21,840 nt of DNA from a virus: positions 2,960-24,799 of IMG/VR virus record IMGVR_UViG_3300003319_000285; one strand, 5' to 3'. The notes under the pieces were generated by a model. That model did no database searches. It was not told the origin of the DNA and saw only the letters and a program-made list of their open reading frames with translations. Below, one piece after another: positions 5,290-10,329 of this stretch. A program made the translations under genes and the position numbers. How positions within the stretch are numbered: the stretch's first letter is position 1; every line of letters starts with the position of its first letter.

Positions 5290-6269
5290 CAGAAGAACCG
5301 GGCTTAGTTTACATCGGATTAATCGTGCAGGTAGATCCTATTCCGAATGCCGACCTCATCGTAAGTGCTACAGTTGTTTGCGGTAAAGGTGGTAGATGGC
5401 AAGGTGTCGTACGAAAAGATGAATTAAGCAAGGGAATGAAATGTGTTGTGTATCTTCCTGATGCGTTAATTCCTCCGACTGATGAAATGAGGTTCATGGA
5501 GAGCCGCGGATGGCGTGTGAGAATGTGCCGATTCCGCGGTGCTCCTAGTGAGGTTTTGATAATGCCTCTTCCTTTGTCTCACAAGATTCTTTGGCCTTTA
5601 GATGTTGGCACGGATGTGACCTTAGCTTTTGGTGTAACCAAGTATTTTAAACCAATTCCGGCCAATCTTCAGGGTCTTGCCAAGGGTGATTTTCCTCAGT
5701 TCATTCCAAAGACAGATGAGCTCAATTATCAGAGCAATTCTGACTTGGTAGAAGCTTTGCATGGCAACAAGTACTACATCACGGAGAAAGCAGACGGTTC
5801 ATCAACTACTGCGTTTAGGTACAAGGGTGAATTCGGCATCTGTAGCAGGAATTATGAGCTAGAGAGAAACTTAGAGAATGGCTATTGGAAAGTCGCAGAC
5901 AAGTACCAATTGGAGGCAAAACTTCCGAATAATATAGCGCTTCAGTGGGAGACATGCGGGCCAAAGATACAGAGCAATCCGATGGGGTTACATGAAGTGG
6001 ATGGATTCGCTTTTTCGTCTTATAATATTGAAGAAAAGCGATATTTGGTGATGGAGGAGTTCTTTCAGTTGTGTGATCAGCTTCAGTTCCCGACAGTTCG
6101 CTTAGTTGACAGAGGAAATGCGTTTGATAAGGAAAAAGTAGCAACTCTTGGCGAAGGCACATACGCTAATGGAAAAGAACGAGAAGGTGTAGTGGTCCGT
6201 TCACAAGGAAACCGCTCTGGTCATGGTCCTATCAGCTTCAAAGTCATTAACCTTAACTACGACAAATAA
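5286..6269 (+). CDS. ATP-dependent RNA ligase (DRB0094/Rnl5-like)
   Basis: The 327-residue protein has an N-terminal OB-like region (about 1-120) and a nucleotidyltransferase domain. Motif I is EKADGSS, with the adenylated lysine at K168. Motif III-like elements are GICSRN (184-189) and DGFAFS (239-244), motif IV is EGVVVRS (300-306) and motif V is SFKVIN with K319. An N-terminal OB domain in front of a KxDG ligase is the layout of the Deinococcus DRB0094 group, which seals nicks with 3'-OH/5'-phosphate ends in RNA. Phage RNA ligases usually repair tRNA cut by host anticodon nucleases. It overlaps the upstream gene by 4 nt. A tRNA-like element lies 0.4 kb downstream. Confidence 0.85.
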   Translation: MTEEPGLVYIGLIVQVDPIPNADLIVSATVVCGKGGRWQGVVRKDELSKGMKCVVYLPDALIPPTDEMRFMESRGWRVRMCRFRGAPSEVLIMPLPLSHKILWPLDVGTDVTLAFGVTKYFKPIPANLQGLAKGDFPQFIPKTDELNYQSNSDLVEALHGNKYYITEKADGSSTTAFRYKGEFGICSRNYELERNLENGYWKVADKYQLEAKLPNNIALQWETCGPKIQSNPMGLHEVDGFAFSSYNIEEKRYLVMEEFFQLCDQLQFPTVRLVDRGNAFDKEKVATLGEGTYANGKEREGVVVRSQGNRSGHGPISFKVINLNYDK

Positions 6270-6279
6270 GGAAAGCAAG

Positions 6280-6414
6280 ATGGATAAGAAAATCAAAAAG
6301 CTACAGAAACAAACGAAGAAATTGGTGAAAGGAGAAGCGGAGTTGCTGAAAGCAGATAAGAAGCGAGACAAAGCTTGCGACTATGGGGAGAAGATGTTGA
6401 AGAAGAAGAAGTGA
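6280..6414 (+). CDS. Tiny lysine-rich protein (44 residues)
   Basis: From ATG 6280, with AAGGAAAG just upstream, the product has 17 lysines in 44 residues and no hydrophobic core (MDKKIKKLQKQTKKLVKGEA). It shares the pattern L-K-[KA]-x-D-[KR] with the 42-residue protein at 13548. A nucleic-acid-binding or charge-neutralising role is possible. In-frame upstream ATG 6223 lies inside the RNA ligase and is rejected. Confidence 0.6.
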   Translation: MDKKIKKLQKQTKKLVKGEAELLKADKKRDKACDYGEKMLKKKK

Positions 6415-6416
6415 TC

Positions 6417-6662
6417 ATGCCTGACATCTCCATGTGTGTGGGTGGTGATTGTCCTCTCAAGAAGGATTGCTACCGATACAGAGCGATTCCTTATATACGA
6501 CAGAGCTTTTTCACGATACCTCCTAGAGAAGGAAAAGAGTGCAAATACTTCTGGCAGCTTGAGAAAGGGCATAAGATCCGCTGCATGGATGAGATTAAAG
6601 GGCACGTGGATTCAGGCGAAAGAGCGAGCGTTGATGGACCGCCACAAGGTGAAGGGACTTGA
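6417..6662 (+). CDS. Small cysteine-rich, probably zinc-binding phage protein
   Basis: The start is ATG 6417, two nucleotides after the previous stop. The 81-residue product begins MPDISMCVGGDCPLKKDCYR and has a further cysteine in REGKECKYFW. Three closely spaced cysteines (C-x4-C-x5-C) and a fourth about 30 residues later, with tyrosine and phenylalanine between, form a pattern found in many small uncharacterised phage proteins; metal binding is likely. The C-terminal 30 residues look unstructured. Confidence 0.6.
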   Translation: MPDISMCVGGDCPLKKDCYRYRAIPYIRQSFFTIPPREGKECKYFWQLEKGHKIRCMDEIKGHVDSGERASVDGPPQGEGT

Positions 6663-6683
6663 TCTCATTAGCCACCCATCTTC

Positions 6684-6755
6684 GGGTCTTTAGTGCAGTG
6701 GAAGTTCACACCTCGATGCATAGAGGAAGCGGCGGTTCAATTCCGTCAGGGCCCT
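6684..6755 (+). tRNA. tRNA-Cys(GCA)-like RNA with irregular anticodon arm
   Basis: The 72-nt sequence folds as a cloverleaf. The acceptor stem is GGGTCTT (6684-6690) with AGGGCCC (6748-6754), seven pairs including two G-U. The D arm is GTG/CAC (6693-6695, 6707-6709) with GG in its loop. The T arm is GGCGG/CCGTC (6731-6735, 6743-6747) around loop TTCAATT. Counting from the 5' side puts T33 at 6717 and anticodon GCA at 6718-6720; the discriminator is T, as in tRNA-Cys. The anticodon stem is CCTC/GAGG with an 8-nt loop, so the arm is one nucleotide off the standard 17. No CCA is encoded. It may be a functional odd tRNA, a decayed tRNA or an attachment-site remnant. Confidence 0.55.
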
Positions 6756-6890
6756 TTACACGGTTGACAGTGACACTGGTTAGGAACTGTCCGTAGGTAG
6801 CACGTTACAGCTGCGTTTTCATAACCTCCTTGGGTATTTTGTTGTTGCTGACCTACTTGCTGGATTCCGGTGAGACGTACGATAGGTTGG
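6756..6890 (+). other. Gene-free structured stretch before the terminator
   Basis: No protein gene is seen. Possible RNA stems are GACAGT/ACTGTC (near 6766-6791) and a longer stem with one bulge, GTAGGTAGC (near 6793) with GCTGACCTAC (6847-6856). It may be a small RNA or the 3' trailer of the tRNA-like transcript ending at the terminator at 6892-6957. Confidence 0.3.
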
Positions 6891-6891
6891 G

Positions 6892-6957
6892 GAGACATAA
6901 TAAACAGCTCGGGCCAAGTCGGATTTGGGGAGCTTACCGAGCTGCGTCTCTTTTTTT
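6892..6957 (+). terminator. Strong rho-independent terminator
   Basis: CAGCTCGG (6905-6912) pairs perfectly with CCGAGCTG (6937-6944). An outer stem GAGAC (6892-6896) pairs with GTCTC (6946-6950), followed at once by seven T. It separates the left-hand transcription unit and tRNA-like RNA from the terminase operon. Confidence 0.85.
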
Positions 6958-6965
6958 GCCTGATG

Positions 6966-6984
6966 TGTAAAGTAAATATTTGAA
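6966..6984 (+). promoter_or_regulatory. Late-promoter-like motif, copy 1 (before terminase operon)
   Basis: TGTAAAGTAAATATTTGAA lies 9 nt after the terminator T-run and 15 nt before the ATG at 7000. It shares length and most positions with the motifs at 10299 and 14359. Confidence 0.6.
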
Positions 6985-6999
6985 ACCAACGAGAACAAA

Positions 7000-7299
7000 A
7001 TGAAGAAATATATGATGATAACACCCGAGACATTTACTAAGCTTGGTGGGTGTTTTGCTGGAGGTGAAGAGGTCCAAACGTTTGTCGAGCAGATGAATGA
7101 AGTGATGGATGAATTAGCATTTAACAAACTGTTGATACAAAGGGTTGAGCTAGACCAATCGACTGTTCTTCTTATGAAACAGATATGTATTTTTAGTTTG
7201 TTTTGCCGAGAGCATATGGATTTGATTCACCAACTCATCGCTAATTTGAGCCTGCATGAGATGACGGAAGAGGAAATCAACAAGTTCAAAGGGGAATGA
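7000..7299 (+). CDS. Hypothetical protein preceding the large terminase
   Basis: The 99-residue product is unrecognised. It reads as all-helical, with acidic segments and a hydrophobic middle (LLMKQICIFSLFCREHMDLI) that is amphipathic rather than a clear membrane span. It is the first gene after the terminator and motif copy 1, and overlaps the terminase start by ATGA. Position alone would suggest a small terminase subunit, but it lacks the packaging-protein motif seen at 1146-1574 and has no obvious DNA-binding element. No strong ribosome binding site is visible before its ATG. Confidence 0.7.
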   Translation: MKKYMMITPETFTKLGGCFAGGEEVQTFVEQMNEVMDELAFNKLLIQRVELDQSTVLLMKQICIFSLFCREHMDLIHQLIANLSLHEMTEEEINKFKGE

Positions 7300-8627
7300 T
7301 GTCGATAACGATTCCTTACGGATACTCGCCTAGACACTATCAAGAAAACATATTAACCGCATTGGATGACGGCTGTCGAAATGCCTGCTGGGTTGTACAT
7401 CGCCGAGGGGGTAAAGACACTACGATGTGGAACTACATGATTAAACGCGCTTACCTTGAGCCTGGCACGTATTATTATTTCTTACCAAGCTTTGCGCAAG
7501 CCAAGAGAGTGGTCTGGGATGGAATGACAAACGAAGGTAAGAGGATGTTGGATTACATTCCCAAGGCAATTATAGATGGTAACCCAAACAACACGGAGAT
7601 GAAGGTTTGGATAAACGGAGCATCCGGACAGAGCCTTATACAATTGATTGGTGCAGACAGTTACGACGCCATTATGGGAACGAATCCACGCGGAGTGATA
7701 TTTAGCGAATGGTCTTTGATGGATCCGATGGCATATGAGTTCGTGAAGCCGATTCTTGCTGCTAATGGTGGCTGGTGTGCTTTTATCTACACTCCCCGAG
7801 GCAAGAATCATGGATGGGAGTTGGCAGAAATTGCGAGAAGAAATCCTGACGAATGGTTTTTTGAGATACTGACCGTCAGAGATACTGGTGTTCTCACGGA
7901 GGATCAGGTAGAGGCAGAGCGCAGAAAAGGCATGCCAGAGGACATGATACAACAGGAGTTCTTTTGCAACTTCAACCGAGGACAGGAAGGAAGCTACTAC
8001 GGCCGACAAGTTGATGAGCTGCGCAAGAAAGGACAAATAACAAAAGTTAGCTATGACCCTGCAGTACCTGTGCGAACGTATTGGGACCTTGGCATTGGTG
8101 ATTCTACGGCAATTTGGTTTGCTCAGTTTGTTGGTAAAGAGATCCATTTGATTAATTACTATGAGAACTCCGGTGAAGGATTAGCTCACTATGCACGAAT
8201 TTTGGATGAGTTTCGGAGAGAAGTCGGATGTGTATATGACCTTCACGTTGCTCCACATGACATTCAAGCGAGGGAACTGACAACAGGGAAGACAAGACTT
8301 GAAACAGCTCGTTGGTTAGGTCTGAGCTTCCGTGTTGCGCCAAAACTGAGCTTAGAGTCTGGGATAGAAGCTGTGCGTATGATTCTCTCACGTTGCTGGT
8401 TTGATGAAAGGCGATGCGAGCATGGGATAAAGTGCCTGGAGAACTACCGCAAGCAGTACAATGAGAAGTTTCGTGTGTATGGAGATAAGCCGTTTCACGA
8501 TTATACTTCGCATGGGGCTGATGCCTTTCGTATGATGGCGATAACGGAGGGTCAATTTCGTCCAGATCGTGGCGTGGATGATGTTGACTATGACCGAATG
8601 AAGAGCTTGTGGGGTTGGCGTGTTTAA
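7296..8627 (+). CDS. Terminase large subunit (packaging ATPase/nuclease)
   Basis: The 443-residue protein shows the ATPase signature HRRGGKDT (residues 35-42, Walker A variant), VIFSEW with the catalytic glutamate (134-139, Walker B) and a coupling element YTPRGKNH (165-172). The nuclease domain has WDLGIGDST (D264), PHDIQ (D322) and HGADAFR (D409), the spaced acidic residues of the RNase H-like fold. The short, compact form resembles large terminases of podoviruses with N4-gp56-type capsids. It pumps DNA into the prohead through the portal and cuts concatemers. Two methionines open the gene; the ATGA overlap favours the first. The stop is followed by a TTAAGTTG/CAACTTGA hairpin (8624-8659) without a T-run. 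Confidence 0.95.
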   Translation: MMSITIPYGYSPRHYQENILTALDDGCRNACWVVHRRGGKDTTMWNYMIKRAYLEPGTYYYFLPSFAQAKRVVWDGMTNEGKRMLDYIPKAIIDGNPNNTEMKVWINGASGQSLIQLIGADSYDAIMGTNPRGVIFSEWSLMDPMAYEFVKPILAANGGWCAFIYTPRGKNHGWELAEIARRNPDEWFFEILTVRDTGVLTEDQVEAERRKGMPEDMIQQEFFCNFNRGQEGSYYGRQVDELRKKGQITKVSYDPAVPVRTYWDLGIGDSTAIWFAQFVGKEIHLINYYENSGEGLAHYARILDEFRREVGCVYDLHVAPHDIQARELTTGKTRLETARWLGLSFRVAPKLSLESGIEAVRMILSRCWFDERRCEHGIKCLENYRKQYNEKFRVYGDKPFHDYTSHGADAFRMMAITEGQFRPDRGVDDVDYDRMKSLWGWRV

Positions 8628-8748
8628 GTTGCTTCGCTATTTCCTCCTTAACAACTTGAGAAATAATTTCACTTAGGTCAAAACAATTGGATTTGTCTCC
8701 TTGCGTGTGTATGATTTTGCTTGATGATGATCGGTTTATGTCTGTCAT
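8152..8748 (-). CDS. Doubtful ORF: intergenic start, antisense to terminase
   Basis: A minus-strand frame starts at 8748, 36 nt after the replication gene stop, with AAGGA 12 nt before its ATG. Its first 40 codons, outside the terminase, read as a plausible helix (LSEIISQVVKEEIAKQLK). From there it runs antisense through the terminase 3' end with the serine/histidine-rich composition typical of antisense frames. Either a short real protein reads into the terminase end or the whole frame is chance. Confidence 0.2.
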   Translation of the reverse strand: MTDINRSSSSKIIHTQGDKSNCFDLSEIISQVVKEEIAKQLKHANPTSSSFGHSQHHPRHDLDEIDPPLSPSYERHQPHAKYNRETAYLHTHETSHCTACGSSPGTLSHARIAFHQTSNVRESYAQLLSQTLSSVLAQHGSSDLTNELFQVLSSLLSVPSLECHVEQREGHIHIRLLSETHPKFVHSELILHRSSHSN

Positions 8749-8784
8749 GTTTTCGTATTATCCTTGTTGCGTTTGTTTTACATT

Positions 8785-9768
8785 TCACGGGTCATTTTCG
8801 CTAGAATCATAGTCAATGCCGCATTTCTTCAACAGTTGTAAAAATTCATGAGTAAAATTGCGTGATTTCCAATACACCGAGTATGGTTGCATCATTCCTG
8901 ATTTGTAAAACCCTACGCCAATGTCATCTACAGAGAATTCATATCCATTGTATATTTCACCATTCTTAAATCTTCCCAAGATAGTGTCTTTTTTAGAGAT
9001 CTTCGCCCGAGGTTTGTCCAGATCTTCCATGCTCTGAGCAAACTCCTCCGGGTTTTTTACGAAGTACTGGAGTAGTTTGATTCTTCCAACCGGCCCTCCT
9101 TGTATCTGCGTTGTAGGATGATAAGCGTACCTGACAGCTTGATCGACTACGGACTCGGGATACTTCATCAGCAAGCGCTTTTGTCTGTCGGAGAGATCAT
9201 AACATTTATTTAAGCATTCAAAAAAATTATTATTGCCGCCGGCAGGCATTTGTTTTCGATCCGGAGGAGGGTCCTCTTTTTGCTCCGCAATAATAATTGG
9301 TTCTTTCTTATATGGTTCTTTATTCTGTATCTTATTTTTGCACACCCGTGTAGCTTTATTTTGCACACCCGTGTATCTTATTTTTGCACACGTTAGTAAA
9401 TTTTTGAAAAAATTGTGGTTTTCGTGCCAAATATCCGTGATGGTAATTGTGTCTGCTTCTTCTTTTTTACGGTCACAAGCAGTCACATATATCAAGCTTT
9501 TGCCTTCAAGGATATCAAACGACTGTGACAAGTTTTTTTTTGATTTTGTGATTGTTGTATGAGATAGTCCTGATTTTTTTACTAAAGCGCGAGTTCCATA
9601 CCAACAGCCTCCATTTTCTCCGGCAATTTGTCTATATGTGCAGTAAAGCAAGAAATCGGAGTTTGAAATGAGTCCTTTTTCTCGCATGATAAATACGATA
9701 TTAGGTATTTCGGTTCTGTGATCTCTGGGAGATTCTTGATATATAATTCGTGTGTGGTGATTAGTCAT
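8785..9768 (-). CDS. Replication initiator-like protein (winged helix, contains iterons)
   Basis: The 327-residue protein has an N-terminal winged-helix-like part (about residues 23-115: NIVFIMREKGLISNSDFLLY, then WYGTRALVKKSGLSHTTITK). This is the kind seen in phage replisome organisers and plasmid Rep proteins, where a DNA-binding domain reads the origin. A variable middle (120-180) is encoded by three tandem 23-bp DNA repeats. A helical C-terminal part follows (LSDRQKRLLMKYPESVVDQA, GRIKLLQYFVKNPEEFA). The layout of binding domain, iteron-bearing middle and helical end is that of lambda O. It overlaps the upstream small gene by 8 nt and has only a weak ribosome binding site, so translation is probably coupled. 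The exact family is not recognised. Confidence 0.65.
   Translation of the reverse strand: MTNHHTRIIYQESPRDHRTEIPNIVFIMREKGLISNSDFLLYCTYRQIAGENGGCWYGTRALVKKSGLSHTTITKSKKNLSQSFDILEGKSLIYVTACDRKKEEADTITITDIWHENHNFFKNLLTCAKIRYTGVQNKATRVCKNKIQNKEPYKKEPIIIAEQKEDPPPDRKQMPAGGNNNFFECLNKCYDLSDRQKRLLMKYPESVVDQAVRYAYHPTTQIQGGPVGRIKLLQYFVKNPEEFAQSMEDLDKPRAKISKKDTILGRFKNGEIYNGYEFSVDDIGVGFYKSGMMQPYSVYWKSRNFTHEFLQLLKKCGIDYDSSENDP
9322..9390. repeat. Three tandem 23-bp iterons inside the initiator gene (candidate origin)
   Basis: Units begin at 9322, 9345 and 9368 with exact 23-bp period. The second and third share 20 of 23 bases and the first and third share 19, including GTATCTTATTTTTGCACA. Since 23 is not a multiple of three, each unit is read in a different frame and the protein is not repeated, so the DNA itself appears selected. 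AT-rich DNA (AAATTTTTGAAAAAATTG) adjoins the array. Confidence 0.7.
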
Positions 9769-10024
9769 TTTTATTCTTTATCCACCCATCTTCTTGCATT
9801 TCATTTAAGAGGTAATCAATACGTTCTATAGGAATAAAATCCAAAACTTCGTAAATTTTTTGTTTTTCACAGTTTCCGTAATGGTTAATAACTCCATCAA
9901 TAGCCGCCAATTCCCATCCGTTTTTTTTCAACAACTCTAAACATAAAGTTATGTGCGTGGGGTGGCTTTTGTACACTCGAAAGACGGTTTTTTCTGATAA
10001 CTTTTCTTTTTTTGATTTAGACAT
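9761..10024 (-). CDS. Small protein of the replication operon
   Basis: The start is set at ATG 10024, with AAGGAAG 6 nt upstream; a TTG 13 codons earlier at 10063 would sit in the operator repeats and is less likely. The 87-residue product has a basic N-terminus (MSKSKKEKLSEKT) and looks like a compact helical domain ending in a winged-helix-type hairpin (IERIDYLLNEMQEDGWIKN). It is the first gene of the minus-strand replication operon. A copy-number regulator or small DNA-binding partner of the initiator is a reasonable inference, but the family is not recognised. Confidence 0.65.
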   Translation of the reverse strand: MSKSKKEKLSEKTVFRVYKSHPTHITLCLELLKKNGWELAAIDGVINHYGNCEKQKIYEVLDFIPIERIDYLLNEMQEDGWIKNKND

Positions 10025-10048
10025 AGGACTTCCTTTTGTTAATTTGCG

Positions 10049-10076
10049 TTGCAAAAATTCCAAGGTATCCTATAAT
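10049..10076 (+). promoter_or_regulatory. Plus-strand promoter for a short antisense RNA
   Basis: A perfect TATAAT (10071-10076) is preceded by TTGCAA (10049-10054) with 16-nt spacing. The -10 box lies between and partly within the inverted GGTATCC/GGATACC operator, so a bound regulator would block it. Transcription would start near 10083. Confidence 0.5.
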
Positions 10077-10143
10077 GAAGGAATAGGATACCAATACCAC
10101 CTAGGATACCTGCCTGGATATGTGCATAGGATACTAGGATTCT
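10064..10143. repeat. GGATACC operator/iteron cluster
   Basis: GGTATCCTAT (10064-10073) and ATAGGATACC (10083-10092) form a perfect 10-bp inverted repeat around a 9-bp centre. Direct copies follow: CTAGGATACC (10101-10110), ATAGGATACT (10126-10135) and a weaker CTAGGATTCT (10134-10143). The cluster lies 40-120 bp upstream of the replication operon start, inside its presumed leader. It is a likely binding site for a repressor or the initiator. Confidence 0.7.
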
Positions 10144-10189
10144 TTAATTTGCATTTTAAGCTCACCCTTTCCGGGGGTGGGCTTTTTTT
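10083..10189 (+). ncRNA. Candidate antisense (countertranscribed) RNA to the replication leader
   Basis: Between the promoter at 10049-10076 and the terminator at 10158-10189 there is no open reading frame of note. The resulting RNA of about 105 nt would be fully complementary to the leader of the minus-strand replication operon, which a promoter at 10205-10233 should produce. This is the arrangement of plasmid copy-number control by antisense RNA. It is inferred entirely from the signals. Confidence 0.4.
10158..10189 (+). terminator. Rho-independent terminator on the plus strand
   Basis: AAGCTCACCC (10158-10167) pairs with GGGTGGGCTT (10175-10184) with one G-U pair and a 7-nt loop, followed by a run of seven T. 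On the minus strand the hairpin lacks a T-run, so it should stop only rightward transcripts. Confidence 0.85.
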
Positions 10190-10204
10190 ATTTAATTTAT
10201 CAAC

Positions 10205-10233
10205 AAAATATCCACAATTCAAAAACTTGTCAA
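10205..10233 (-). promoter_or_regulatory. Sigma-70-type promoter of the replication operon
   Basis: On the minus strand TTGACA (10228-10233) is a perfect -35 box and TATTTT (10205-10210) follows after 17 nt. The transcript would begin near 10198 and carry a leader of about 175 nt, holding the terminator hairpin sequence and the GGATACC repeats, before the small gene starting at 10024. Confidence 0.6.
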
Positions 10234-10298
10234 AATAATCTTTCTGCATTGATAACTCTTGCTAAAAATTAAAAAAAATACTTTACTCACACCTGACA

Positions 10299-10317
10299 TG
10301 TAAAGTGTTTTTTTGAA
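10299..10317 (+). promoter_or_regulatory. Late-promoter-like motif, copy 2 (before portal)
   Basis: TGTAAAGTGTTTTTTTGAA ends 12 nt before the portal ATG. It matches copies 1 and 3 in length and in the AAGT...TTTGAA frame. The two nucleotides after it (CC) are close to the ACC following copy 1. Confidence 0.6.
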
Positions 10318-10329
10318 CCAGAGTCGCGG

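Noticed and set aside
7482-8147. 221-codon open frame on the minus strand
   Set aside because: It lies entirely antisense to the well-supported large terminase, has no ribosome binding site of note and shows the composition of an antisense frame.
6672-9790. CCACCCATCTTC found both near 6672 and near 9779
   Set aside because: A 12-base match between two places is expected by chance in a window of this size.
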